From: VGBK01 sp964354255
GTDB taxonomy: Bacteria; Actinomycetota; Acidimicrobiia; Spongiisociales; UBA11373
Length of the DNA: 37,557 bases
Direction of reading: 5' to 3'
Assembly (NCBI GenBank): GCA_964354255.1
Contig: CAYGYX010000013.1
Coordinates: 1-37,557, forward strand
The notes below the pieces were generated by a model, which made no database searches, was not told the origin of the DNA, and worked only from the letters and a program-made list of their open reading frames with translations. Position numbers and translations under genes: made by a program. Position 1 is the first letter of the stretch. Each line of letters starts with the position of its first letter. Below, one piece after another: positions 1 to 7,185 of this stretch.

Positions 1-33
1 GGCCGATCAAGAGGGGCCACCGGTCGCCTGATC

Positions 34-51
34 CGCCCTGCGAACAGGGCG
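34..51 (-). terminator. hairpin with UUCG loop after a small minus-strand ORF
   Basis: A perfect 7-bp stem (34-40 with 45-51) closes a four-base loop that reads TTCG on the minus strand. It begins two bases after the stop codon of the small minus-strand ORF at 54-161, where a terminator would sit. No T-run follows, which is common in high-GC actinobacteria. A larger inverted repeat (13-22 with 64-73, 10 bp, perfect) encloses it, so a longer folded RNA is also possible. Confidence 0.4.
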
Positions 52-53
52 AA

Positions 54-161
54 CTAACGAGCACGGTGGCCCCTGCTGAACACTACGCCCTTCTCCAGGT
101 ACTTGTTGGTCCGCTGCTGGGTCACCTCGGAACTCGCCGGGGCCTCGCCTTCTAGGCTCAT
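54..161 (-). CDS. candidate small protein, 35 aa, unknown function
   Basis: An ATG at 161-159 opens a 35-codon frame ending in TAG at 56-54. The product is charged and hydrophilic, with the central stretch TQQRTNKYLEKGVVFSRGHR and no membrane segment. No homologue is recognised. Support comes from the hairpin immediately after its stop. The only Shine-Dalgarno-like element, GGAG, touches the ATG and is too close to work well. An in-frame TTG at 212-210 would lengthen it to 52 aa. The stretch 162-312 holds no other gene that I can see. The ORF could be chance. Confidence 0.3.
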   Translation of the reverse strand: MSLEGEAPASSEVTQQRTNKYLEKGVVFSRGHRAR

Positions 162-275
162 CTCCGAACGCTGCCCTAGGAGGGCAGTACCACCGGAAGG
201 GGGTGTGCTCAACGGGCAGCAGCCCAGGATGCCGGGGCCTGGCCGGTGGCCGGGCCCCGACGGCGGCCGGGGCGG

Positions 276-281
276 TATCCT
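276..281 (+). promoter_or_regulatory. candidate -10 element (TATCCT) for aspA
   Basis: TATCCT fits the TANNNT pattern seen before most transcription units in this window. It would give a transcript starting about 24 nt before the TTG start of aspA. No convincing -35 box is visible. Confidence 0.35.
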
Positions 282-312
282 CGGCCGAGGCTGCTACCTG
301 GGGGCGAACGCC

Positions 313-1749
313 TTGTCCGCATCCTTCCGCCTGGAAGCCGACTTCCTCGGTGAGCGCCGGGTGCCCGCCGACGCCTACTTCGGCATCCACACCCTGCGCG
401 CCCTGGAGAACTTCCCCATCTCCGGGATCCCCATCAGCACCTTCCCCGACCTCATCTCGGCCCTGGCCTGCGTCAAGCAGGCCGCCGCCCGCACCAACCG
501 CGGGCTGGGCTTCCTCAGCGCCCGGCGGGCAAAGGTCATCGAAGGAGCTTGCGAGGAGATCCGCCGGGGCCTGCTCCACGAGCAGTTCGTGGTCGACGTC
601 ATCCAGGGTGGCGCCGGCACCTCCACCAACATGAATGCCAACGAGGTCATCGCCAACCGGGGCCTCGAGCTGCTCGGGCGCGGCCGGGGGGAGTACCGCC
701 ACCTGCATCCCATCGAGCACGTCAACCTGAGCCAGAGCACCAACGACGTCTACCCAACCGCGTTGAAGATCGGGCTGCTGTTCTCCATCGAGCAGCTGAC
801 GGCAGCCATGGCCACCCTGCGGGCCGCCTTCGAGGCGAAGTCTGTGGAGTTCTCCGACGCCCTCAAGATGGGGCGCACCCAGCTGCAGGACGCGGTGCCT
901 ATGACGCTGGGCCAGGAGTTCGGCGCCTTCGCGGTCACCATGGGCGAGGACGAGGAGCGCCTCGGCGAGGCCTCCCGGCTCATCAGGGAGATCAACCTGG
1001 GAGCCACCGCCATCGGCACCGGCATCAACACCCCGCCGGAGTACGCCCCGCTGGTCTGCCGGCACCTGGCTGAGATCACCGGCATCGACCTGGTCACCGC
1101 ACCCCATCTGGTGGAGGCCACCCAGGACGCCGGGGCTTTCGTCCAGCTGTCGGGCGTGCTCAAGCGGGTGGCGGTGAAGCTGTCGAAGACCTGTAACGAC
1201 CTGCGCCTGCTCTCCTCCGGGCCGCGAGCGGGACTGGCCGAGATCAACCTGCCGGCCCGCCAGGCCGGCTCCACGATCATGCCGGGAAAGGTGAACCCGG
1301 TCATCCCCGAAGTGGTCAACCAGGTGGCCTTCGAGGTCATCGGCAACGATGTGGCCGTCTCCTTCGCCGCCGAGGCCGGCCAGCTGCAGCTGAACGCCTT
1401 TGAGCCGCTGATCGCCGCCAGCCTCTTCGGGAGCCTCTCCCACCTGCGCAATGCCTGCCTCACCCTCGAGGCCAACTGCGTGCGGGGCATCACGGCCAAC
1501 CGCGAGCGGATGCGCCACGCGGTAGAGGAGTCGGTGGGACTGGCCACCGCCCTCAACCCGTACATCGGCTACGAGCGGGCGAGCGCGGTGGCCCGGGAGG
1601 CCTACGAGACCGGTGAGAGCGTGTACTCGCTGGTGCTGGCCAAGGGATGGATGAGCGCCGAGCAGCTGGATGCGGCGCTCACCCCTGAGGTGCTCACCGC
1701 CCCCCGGCCCATGGAGCCCCCAACCGGCTCCGAGCCCCGTGAGGGGTAG
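313..1749 (+). CDS. aspA: aspartate ammonia-lyase (aspartase)
   Basis: This enzyme reversibly deaminates L-aspartate to fumarate and ammonia in the cytoplasm; the active form is a homotetramer. The 478-aa product belongs to the fumarase/aspartase superfamily. It opens with the aspartase-like stretch RLEADFLGERRVPADAYFGI, carries GTSTNMNANEVIANR (conserved region 1) and has the family signature GSTIMPGKVN at residues 319-328, whose flexible loop supplies the catalytic serine (S320). Aspartase is preferred over fumarase C because of the N-terminal sequence and the LRLLSSGPRAGLAEINLP stretch; this is family knowledge, not a test. The frame is open further upstream, but similarity begins just after TTG 313, so that start was chosen. 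nucS follows 3 nt after the stop, so the two are probably co-transcribed. Confidence 0.9.
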   Translation: MSASFRLEADFLGERRVPADAYFGIHTLRALENFPISGIPISTFPDLISALACVKQAAARTNRGLGFLSARRAKVIEGACEEIRRGLLHEQFVVDVIQGGAGTSTNMNANEVIANRGLELLGRGRGEYRHLHPIEHVNLSQSTNDVYPTALKIGLLFSIEQLTAAMATLRAAFEAKSVEFSDALKMGRTQLQDAVPMTLGQEFGAFAVTMGEDEERLGEASRLIREINLGATAIGTGINTPPEYAPLVCRHLAEITGIDLVTAPHLVEATQDAGAFVQLSGVLKRVAVKLSKTCNDLRLLSSGPRAGLAEINLPARQAGSTIMPGKVNPVIPEVVNQVAFEVIGNDVAVSFAAEAGQLQLNAFEPLIAASLFGSLSHLRNACLTLEANCVRGITANRERMRHAVEESVGLATALNPYIGYERASAVAREAYETGESVYSLVLAKGWMSAEQLDAALTPEVLTAPRPMEPPTGSEPREG

Positions 1750-1752
1750 CGC

Positions 1753-2418
1753 ATGCGCCTGGTGATCGCCCGTTGCGAGGTGGACTACACCGGCCGCCTC
1801 TCTGCCCACCTCCCCATGGCCACCCGCCTCATCATGATCAAGGCCGACGGGTGCGTGGCGGTGCACTCCGACGAGGGGGCCTACAAGCCGCTCAACTGGA
1901 TGACGGCACCCAACCATCTCGAGGAGGGAGAGGGGGAATGGGTGGTCACCAACCGGGTGGGGGAGAGGCTGGTCATCCGCTTCGACGAGGTGCTCTCCGA
2001 TTCCGAGCACCCGTTGGGCCCCGCCCCCGGCCTGGCCAAGGACGGAGTGGAAGCCGAACTGCAGCGCCTGCTGGCCGATGCGCCCTTCGTGCTGGAAGAG
2101 GGCCTGAGCCTGCTGCGCCGGGAGTACCCGACCGATCTCGGCCCGGTGGACCTGCTGTGCCGCGATCCCTGCGGCCAGGTGGTGGCGGTAGAGGTGAAGC
2201 GCCGGGGGGAGATCGACGGGGTGGAGCAACTCGCCCGCTATCTGGAACGTCTCAACCGCGACCCGGCGCTGGCCCCGGTGCGGGGCATCCTGGCGGCCCA
2301 GGCGATAACCCCGCAGGCACGCACCCTGGCCGCCGCTCGCGGCCTCTCCTTCGTTGAGGTGGATTACGACGCGCTGCGCGCGGTGGAAGGGAACACCCCG
2401 CGCCTCTTCACGATCTGA
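1753..2418 (+). CDS. nucS: mismatch-specific endonuclease NucS (EndoMS)
   Basis: NucS cuts both strands at mismatched bases and starts the non-canonical mismatch repair used by actinobacteria and many archaea that lack MutS-MutL. The 221-aa product has the N-terminal DNA-binding and dimerisation domain (about 1-110) and the RecB-like nuclease domain. Active-site residues are visible as D133 (GPVDLLCRD), E147 and K149 (VAVEVKRRGEIDG), with the QxxxY element at Q159 and Y163. The C-terminus ends PRLFTI, like the short terminal peptide through which NucS binds the DNA sliding clamp. The ATG lies 3 nt after aspA, so expression probably depends on that transcript. Length matches mycobacterial NucS. 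Confidence 0.95.
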   Translation: MRLVIARCEVDYTGRLSAHLPMATRLIMIKADGCVAVHSDEGAYKPLNWMTAPNHLEEGEGEWVVTNRVGERLVIRFDEVLSDSEHPLGPAPGLAKDGVEAELQRLLADAPFVLEEGLSLLRREYPTDLGPVDLLCRDPCGQVVAVEVKRRGEIDGVEQLARYLERLNRDPALAPVRGILAAQAITPQARTLAAARGLSFVEVDYDALRAVEGNTPRLFTI

Positions 2419-2443
2419 GGATCGAGCGCGGCGGCCGGCCCGG

Positions 2444-3376
2444 CTAGAGCAGGCTGTCGAGGTCGAGTGAGCACGAGGGGTGACGCAGCTTGGCCAGTGC
2501 CCGCCCCTCGATCTGGCGGATGCGCTCCCGGGTGAGGTCGAAGTGCTTGCCGACGTCGGAGAGGGTGCGGGGGTTGCTCCCATCCAGGCCGTAGCGGAGC
2601 ACTATGACGTCCCGCTCCCGTGGGTCGAGGAGGCACAACGCCTCGATCAGGTGGCGCCGGGCCGAACGCTCGGCGGCGAAAGCAAAGGGATCGGCTGCCG
2701 AATCGTCCTCCACGAAGTCGGCCAGGTCGGCATCGCCGTCACTCGACACGGGGCGGTCGAGCGACACCGTGTCGCCCGGCGCTTCGAGGGCCATCGCCAC
2801 TCGTTCCACCTCGAGGCCGCTCACCTCGGCGATCTCGGCAAGGGTCGCCGGGCGGCGCAGGCGCTCCGCCAGGCTGAGGGCGGTTTCCTGGACGGTGCGG
2901 ACCACATCGACCATGTGCACCGGGAGGCGGATGGTCCGCCCCTGGTTGCCTAGACCACGGGTGATCGCTTGCCGGATCCACCAGGTGGCGTAGGTGGAGA
3001 ACTTGAAGCCCTTGCGCCAGTCGAACTTCTCCACTGCCCGGATGAGGCCGAGGTTGCCCTCCTGCACCAGGTCGAGCAGGTCGAGGCCCCGGCCGGTGTA
3101 GCGCTTGGCTATGGAGATCACCAGGCGCAGATTGGAGCGGATGAACTCCGCCTTGGCTTCGTCGCCCTGGTGGATGGCCCGGTAGAGACGGGCCCGTTCC
3201 GTCGGGCTGAGCGACTCGTTGGCTTCGAGATGCTGCTGGGCCCGCCTCCCATGTTCCATGGCGCGGGAGAGGCGCACCTCGTCTTCGGCGGTGAGGAGGT
3301 CGTGCTCGGCTACGGACTCCAGGTACCGGCCGATGCTGTCGGACAGGCCGGCGACCTCGCGCACACTTCTGGCCAC
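2444..3376 (-). CDS. RNA polymerase sigma factor, sigma-70 group 1/2
   Basis: This is a promoter-recognition subunit of RNA polymerase. The product is about 310 aa. It has region 1.2 (SDSIGRYLESVAEHDLLT), region 2 with the core-binding and -10 recognition helices (RSNLRLVISIAKRYTGRG, then STYATWWIRQAI), region 3, and region 4 with a C-terminal helix-turn-helix ending LTRERIRQIEGRALAKLR. It lacks the long acidic N-terminal extension of many housekeeping sigmas, so it may be a second (SigB-like) factor or a short SigA. The frame is open to a GTG at 3445. I chose GTG 3376 because GGGAGGG lies 7 nt upstream of it and a TACGGT element lies upstream of that. It converges on nucS with only 25 nt between stop codons. 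Confidence 0.88.
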   Translation of the reverse strand: MARSVREVAGLSDSIGRYLESVAEHDLLTAEDEVRLSRAMEHGRRAQQHLEANESLSPTERARLYRAIHQGDEAKAEFIRSNLRLVISIAKRYTGRGLDLLDLVQEGNLGLIRAVEKFDWRKGFKFSTYATWWIRQAITRGLGNQGRTIRLPVHMVDVVRTVQETALSLAERLRRPATLAEIAEVSGLEVERVAMALEAPGDTVSLDRPVSSDGDADLADFVEDDSAADPFAFAAERSARRHLIEALCLLDPRERDVIVLRYGLDGSNPRTLSDVGKHFDLTRERIRQIEGRALAKLRHPSCSLDLDSLL

Positions 3377-3405
3377 CCGGGGGCCCTCCCGCCCGCTGCC
3401 GGCCA

Positions 3406-3411
3406 ACCGTA
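3406..3411 (-). promoter_or_regulatory. candidate -10 element (TACGGT) for the sigma factor gene
   Basis: On the minus strand TACGGT lies 29 nt before the chosen GTG start, with the Shine-Dalgarno GGGAGGG (3390-3384) between. This favours the shorter sigma factor over the frame open to 3445. Confidence 0.4.
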
Positions 3412-3577
3412 TCACGACCCATGGTGACCGCGCAAAGGGCGTCACCTCGCCGCGGAGGGCTGAAAACGCTTACCGTCTCTGGTAGTCATCCCAGGTCAGG
3501 GTGGCCTTCTCGGCCGACCGCGGTCTGCGCCGTCGACCGGACATCGGCGACCGAGCGTGGTGGATCGGACGGGCCGG

Positions 3578-3583
3578 TAGGGT
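3578..3583 (+). promoter_or_regulatory. -10 element (TAGGGT) for a leaderless uracil-DNA glycosylase mRNA
   Basis: TAGGGT is followed after 7 nt by the GTG start at 3591. With initiation about 7 nt past the -10 box, the first transcribed base would be the first base of the start codon. No Shine-Dalgarno is present. Confidence 0.5.
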
Positions 3584-3590
3584 GGCCGGC

Positions 3591-4280
3591 GTGGACCCGC
3601 TCGCCGAACTGAACGCACGACTGGTGTCGTGCCGGCGATGCGCTCGATTGGTCGCCTGGCGGGCGCAAGTGGCCGCCGAGCGCCGGGCGGCCTTCGCCCA
3701 CCAGCAGTACTGGGGGAGGCCGGTCCCGGGATTCGGTGACCCGGCCACCCGGCTGTTGATTGTGGGGCTCGCCCCGGCGGCTCACGGGGCCAACCGGACG
3801 GGGCGCATGTTCACCGGCGATCGCTCGGGGGACTGGCTCTACCGGGCCCTGTACCGGGCCGGCTTCGCCGACCGGGCTGAGTCCCGGGACCGGGAGGACG
3901 GTCTCCGACTCAGGGACGCCTACGTCACTGCGCCGGTGCGCTGTCCGCCGCCGGCCAACCGTCCCACCGCCGCCGAACGGGCCACCTGCCGCACCTGGCT
4001 GGAGGAGGAGTACCGCCTGCTCACCCGAGTGGAGGTGATCGTCTGCCTGGGAGCCGTCGCCTACGAGGAGGTGCTCCGCCTGCTGGCGGCGGTGGAGGTA
4101 GCCACCCCGCACCCCCGGCGGCGCTTCGCCCACGGGTTGGTAGTGGAGACGGGGGGCCCGGTCCTCGTCTGCTCCTACCACCCGAGCCAGCAGAACACCT
4201 TCACCGGGCGCCTCACCGAGCAGATGTTCGACGCGGTCTTCGCCACCGCCCGGGCCCGGCTCCGGAGCGCCTTGAGATAG
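3591..4280 (+). CDS. uracil-DNA glycosylase, family 5 (UdgB-like)
   Basis: The enzyme removes uracil, and in family 5 also some other deaminated or damaged bases, from DNA to start base-excision repair. The 229-aa product has the family 5 first motif GLAPAAHGANRTGRMFTGD at 59-77, which lacks the catalytic Asp or Asn of other families, and the DNA-contact motif HPSQQN at 197-202. Four cysteines placed like the iron-sulfur ligands of families 4 and 5 are C14, C17, C118 and C133. The start GTG 3591 was chosen because similarity begins at once and a -10 element lies 7 nt before it; the frame is open to 3501 without similarity. It is divergent from the sigma factor and close to nucS, but probably a separate transcript. 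Confidence 0.88.
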   Translation: MDPLAELNARLVSCRRCARLVAWRAQVAAERRAAFAHQQYWGRPVPGFGDPATRLLIVGLAPAAHGANRTGRMFTGDRSGDWLYRALYRAGFADRAESRDREDGLRLRDAYVTAPVRCPPPANRPTAAERATCRTWLEEEYRLLTRVEVIVCLGAVAYEEVLRLLAAVEVATPHPRRRFAHGLVVETGGPVLVCSYHPSQQNTFTGRLTEQMFDAVFATARARLRSALR

Positions 4281-4295
4281 TGGGGATACGGGCAA

Positions 4296-4301
4296 TAGAG
4301 T
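4296..4301 (+). promoter_or_regulatory. candidate -10 element (TAGAGT) for the sufD operon
   Basis: TAGAGT would place the transcript start near 4308. The Shine-Dalgarno GGGAGGA follows at 4314-4320 and the TTG start at 4327, a short leader. Confidence 0.4.
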
Positions 4302-4326
4302 GCGCTCGTCCCCGGGAGGACCGCCT

Positions 4327-5607
4327 TTGCTTCCGTTGAATCAGCAGACCTTCGAGCGCGTCGCCGCCTCGCTGCCTGCCTGGGCGCGCCCCTCGGCGGA
4401 CGAGGGCTTTGCCGCCTTCAGCTCGCTGGCCATGCCCGATTCCCGGCAGGAGGAGTGGCGCTACGTGGAGGTGGGGGTGGACCTCGATGGGCTACTGCTC
4501 CCCACCGCCGCCGGCGCTCCGCTTCCGTCGGATGGGTCGCTGGTCCCTGCGCTCGGGGAACTGGCCGGTCACGCCGTGAACGTCGACGGCCGCACCGCCT
4601 CGGTGCGGGCGGGCGACGGGGTCCGGCTCTCGTCGCTAGCCGGGGCCCTGTCTGCCGACGGCGAGGCCGTGCGGCGGGTGTTCCGCTCCGGGCCCGGGGC
4701 CGACCTCGACCGCTTCGCTGCCGCCCACCACGCTTTCGCCAGCGACGGGGTGTTCCTGCACCTGGGTCGTGGGCAGCAGCTGCCCCGGCCGGTGCTGGTC
4801 GAGTTCCAGGCCACTGCCGCCGGGTCGCTGGCCCTGCCCCGCCTCACCGTGCTCGCCGAGGGGGGGGCGGAGGCTTCGGTGGTGCTCCACTATCGCTCCC
4901 CGGACGGGGTGGGGTTGGTGGCCGTCCCCCAGGTGGAGGTGGTGGCGGCCGAGAACGCCCGCCTGCTGCTCACCCTCGTCCAGGAATGGGGCGACGCCAC
5001 CCGCGCCTTCGGCCATCAGACGATGGCGGCGGGGCGGGACTCGTCGGTGGCCTTCTCCGAGGCGGGCCTCGGTGGCAGCAGCGCCCGCCTGCACCTCCGG
5101 ATCGGCCTCGACGGTGCGGGGAGCGAGGCCCGGGTGTTCGGCCTCTACTTCGGCCACCGCCACCAGACCCTCGACTACCGGTACTACGTGGCGCACCGCG
5201 CCCAGCACACCAATTCGAGCATGTACCTGAAGGGAGCGGTGGGAGATGCCGCCCGGTCGGTCTTCACCGGGCTCATCCGCATCGAACCCGAGGGGCAGCA
5301 CTCCGATGCCGTCCAGACCAACCGCAACCTGGTGCTCTCGGAGGGGGCACAGGCCCACTCGGTGCCCAACCTGGAGATCCTGGCCAATGAGGTGCGCTGT
5401 GGCCACGGGTCGGCGGTGGGGCCCATCGACCCCGAGCAGCGGTACTACCTGATGAGCCGCGGCCTGGACCAGGCCCGGGCCGATCGCCTCCAGGTGAAGG
5501 GCTTCTTCGAGGACGTGCTGGCCCGCTTCCCGCAGGTTGAACTGGAGCCGTCGCTTCGGCGCGCACTGATGACCCGCTACGAGGGGCTCGGGTCGAGGGA
5601 GGGGTGA
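4327..5607 (+). CDS. sufD: Fe-S cluster scaffold component SufD
   Basis: SufD pairs with SufB and the ATPase SufC in the cytosolic scaffold on which iron-sulfur clusters are built. The 426-aa product has the SufBD beta-helix core. Near the C-terminus it shows FTGLIRIEPEGQHSDAVQ and LEILANEVRCGHGSAVGPID, the region holding the conserved histidine and cysteine of the family. Its N-terminal WRYVEV segment is SufD-like. TTG 4327 was chosen because GGGAGGA lies 6 nt upstream; a GTG at 4300 in the same frame lies within the promoter. The Rieske gene overlaps its stop (TGATG). No SufB is found in the window, so it either pairs with one encoded elsewhere or forms a homodimer. Confidence 0.88.
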   Translation: MLPLNQQTFERVAASLPAWARPSADEGFAAFSSLAMPDSRQEEWRYVEVGVDLDGLLLPTAAGAPLPSDGSLVPALGELAGHAVNVDGRTASVRAGDGVRLSSLAGALSADGEAVRRVFRSGPGADLDRFAAAHHAFASDGVFLHLGRGQQLPRPVLVEFQATAAGSLALPRLTVLAEGGAEASVVLHYRSPDGVGLVAVPQVEVVAAENARLLLTLVQEWGDATRAFGHQTMAAGRDSSVAFSEAGLGGSSARLHLRIGLDGAGSEARVFGLYFGHRHQTLDYRYYVAHRAQHTNSSMYLKGAVGDAARSVFTGLIRIEPEGQHSDAVQTNRNLVLSEGAQAHSVPNLEILANEVRCGHGSAVGPIDPEQRYYLMSRGLDQARADRLQVKGFFEDVLARFPQVELEPSLRRALMTRYEGLGSREG

Positions 5608-5936
5608 TGGAGAGGATCCGGGTCGTGGCGTTCGGTGACCTATTGGAGGGGGTCGGGCGGCGGTTCGACGTGCTGGGCCACCGCCTCGCCCTCTTCCGGG
5701 AGGAGGGCGAGGTGTTCGCCCTCGGTGATCGCTGCAGTCACGCCGAGGCCTCGCTGTCGGAGGGGGAGGTGATTGGCGGGACGGTGGAGTGCCCCCGGCA
5801 CGGGGCCACCTTCGACCTGCGCACGGGGGAGGCGCTGGCCCTGCCCGCCACCCACGGGATGCCGGTGTACCGGGCCGAGGTGGAGGGGGACGACGTGTAC
5901 CTGTGGATGGAGCCGGCCGCCGGAGGAACCCCATGA
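5607..5936 (+). CDS. Rieske [2Fe-2S] ferredoxin-like protein
   Basis: This is a small electron carrier of the Rieske type, 109 aa. The cluster ligands are visible as Cys-Ser-His in GDRCSHAEASL and Cys-x-x-His in VECPRHGATFDL, 17 residues apart, as in cytosolic dioxygenase-type ferredoxins. There is no signal peptide or membrane segment. ATG 5607 overlaps the sufD stop (TGATG), with a GAGGGAGGGG purine run just upstream; its own stop overlaps the next sufC start (ATGA). The gene is therefore locked between sufD and sufC. Such ferredoxins occur in several actinobacterial suf operons and could supply electrons for cluster assembly; that role is inference. Confidence 0.9.
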   Translation: MERIRVVAFGDLLEGVGRRFDVLGHRLALFREEGEVFALGDRCSHAEASLSEGEVIGGTVECPRHGATFDLRTGEALALPATHGMPVYRAEVEGDDVYLWMEPAAGGTP

Positions 5937-6712
5937 GCGGCAGCGCCCTCTCCGTGCGCGGGCTGGAGGCCGGCCTCGGTGAGCTGGCCATCCTCAAGGG
6001 AGTGGACCTCGACCTGCCCTACGGTGAGGTGCACGCCCTCATGGGACCGAACGGCTCCGGCAAATCGACGCTCTGCCATGTGCTGCTGGGCAAGGCCGAG
6101 TACACCGCCACCGGCTCGGCCCTGGTGGGCGAGAGCGAGATCATGGGGCTACCGGTCGACGCCCGGGCTCGGGCGGGCCTGTTCGTCGGCTTCCAGTACC
6201 CGGTGGATGTGCCCGGGGTCACCCTGCGCGAGCTGCTGGAGGAGATGGGCCAGGCCTCCGGAGGGGGCTCCGGTTACTGGCCGGCGGTGGAAGAGGCGGT
6301 GGGGAGGCTGGGCCTCGAGCCCTTCTTGGAGAGGCCGGTCAACGAGGGCCTCTCGGGAGGTGAGAAGAAGCGTTCGGAGATGCTCCAGCTGCTGGCGCTG
6401 CGGCCCAAGGCGGTGGTGCTCGACGAGATCGACTCAGGTCTCGACATCGACGCGGTGCGCGAGGTGGCGGCGGCGGTGGAGGTCTTGCGCAGCCCCGGGC
6501 TGGGGATCCTGCTGATCACCCACTACAGCCGCATCCTGCGCTACATAGCCGTCGACCGGGTGCACGTCATGGCAGCGGGGCGGGTCGTTCGCTCGGGGGG
6601 GATGGATCTGGCGGCCGAGCTCGAGGCCGGCGGGTACGACTCGATCCTCAAGGAAGTCGCGGCCGGCGGCCGGGTGGAGGCTGCGGGCGACGACTTCCTG
6701 CGCGGGCTGTAG
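5933..6712 (+). CDS. sufC: Fe-S assembly ATPase SufC, copy 1
   Basis: This ABC-type ATPase of the SufBCD scaffold drives cluster formation by ATP hydrolysis. The 259-aa product has Walker A GPNGSGKS, the Q-loop GFQYPVD, the ABC signature LSGGEKKRSEM, Walker B with VVLDEIDSGLDID and the switch histidine in LLITHYSRIL. ATG 5933 overlaps the Rieske stop, with CGGAGGA upstream. It differs strongly from the second SufC at 8401-9153: the central region is shorter and the Walker B stretch reads DEIDSGLDID rather than DETDSGLDID. The C-terminus has an extra tail (AAGGRVEAAGDDFLRGL). It is the natural partner of the neighbouring SufD. Confidence 0.9.
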   Translation: MSGSALSVRGLEAGLGELAILKGVDLDLPYGEVHALMGPNGSGKSTLCHVLLGKAEYTATGSALVGESEIMGLPVDARARAGLFVGFQYPVDVPGVTLRELLEEMGQASGGGSGYWPAVEEAVGRLGLEPFLERPVNEGLSGGEKKRSEMLQLLALRPKAVVLDEIDSGLDIDAVREVAAAVEVLRSPGLGILLITHYSRILRYIAVDRVHVMAAGRVVRSGGMDLAAELEAGGYDSILKEVAAGGRVEAAGDDFLRGL

Positions 6713-6727
6713 GCGGCCGACGGCCGC
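6713..6727. terminator. palindrome between convergent suf operons
   Basis: GCGGCC-GAC-GGCCGC forms a perfect 6-bp stem in the 20-nt gap between the sufC (plus) and sufU (minus) stop codons. It has no T-run on either side. By position it could end both operons. Confidence 0.4.
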
Positions 6728-6732
6728 GCCCG

Positions 6733-7185
6733 TCAAGTTGTGGAGAGGCCGCCGAGGGCCTCGGCCAGGGTGGCCCAGGGGAGATCGGCGCACTTGATGC
6801 GCACCGGGAACCGGCGCACCCCCCGGAGGGCCTCCAGGTCGCCGAGTGCCGCCCCCGGGCGTGCCTCGTCGATGCCGGCATCGCCTTCCACGATCTCCAT
6901 CATCGCCTTGAAGCGGTGAGCGAGGTCGGCGATCTCCGCCAGCGTCTTGCCGGTCACCGCCTCGGCCATCATCGACGCTGAGGCCTGGCTGATCGAGCAG
7001 CCCCGGCCGAGGATGCGCACGTCGGTGACCCGGTCGCCGTCCAGGGCGAGATCCAAGGAGATCTCGTCGCCGCACAGCGGGTTCTGCCCCTCGGCGTGGG
7101 CGTCGGGATGCTCCAGGCTCCCCCGCCGCCGGGGGTTGCGGTAGTGGTCGAGGATCACCTCGCGGTAGAGGTCGTCAAGGGACAC
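6733..7185 (-). CDS. sufU: SufU, zinc-dependent sulfurtransferase
   Basis: SufU accepts persulfide sulfur from the cysteine desulfurase SufS and passes it to the SufBCD scaffold. The 150-aa product has the zinc ligands of the family: C38 and D40 in PLCGDE, C63 in GRGCSISQAS and C132 in IKCADLPW, of which C38 (or its partner) is the sulfur acceptor. It carries the insertion typical of SufU compared with IscU. GTG 7185 overlaps the sufS stop, with AGGAGG 7 nt upstream. It is the last gene of the minus-strand sufC-sufS-sufU operon. Confidence 0.93.
   Translation of the reverse strand: MSLDDLYREVILDHYRNPRRRGSLEHPDAHAEGQNPLCGDEISLDLALDGDRVTDVRILGRGCSISQASASMMAEAVTGKTLAEIADLAHRFKAMMEIVEGDAGIDEARPGAALGDLEALRGVRRFPVRIKCADLPWATLAEALGGLSTT

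Noticed and set aside
7..2583. Very long open frame on the minus strand (858 codons) opposite aspA and nucS
   Set aside because: It is antisense to two genes with clear active-site motifs, and its product is low-complexity Gly/Arg/His-rich. Long antisense frames are normal at 70 % GC. Similar shadows opposite lipBA (20616-22634) and transketolase (26577-28571) were rejected for the same reason.
3377..3445. Longer sigma factor starting at GTG 3445
   Set aside because: The added 23 residues lack similarity, the Shine-Dalgarno-like bases touch the codon, and the promoter element lies downstream of it.
4327..5607. SufB rather than SufD for the scaffold gene
   Set aside because: The length (426 aa) and the N-terminal region fit SufD better. 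The SufB-specific N-terminal Cys region is not seen.
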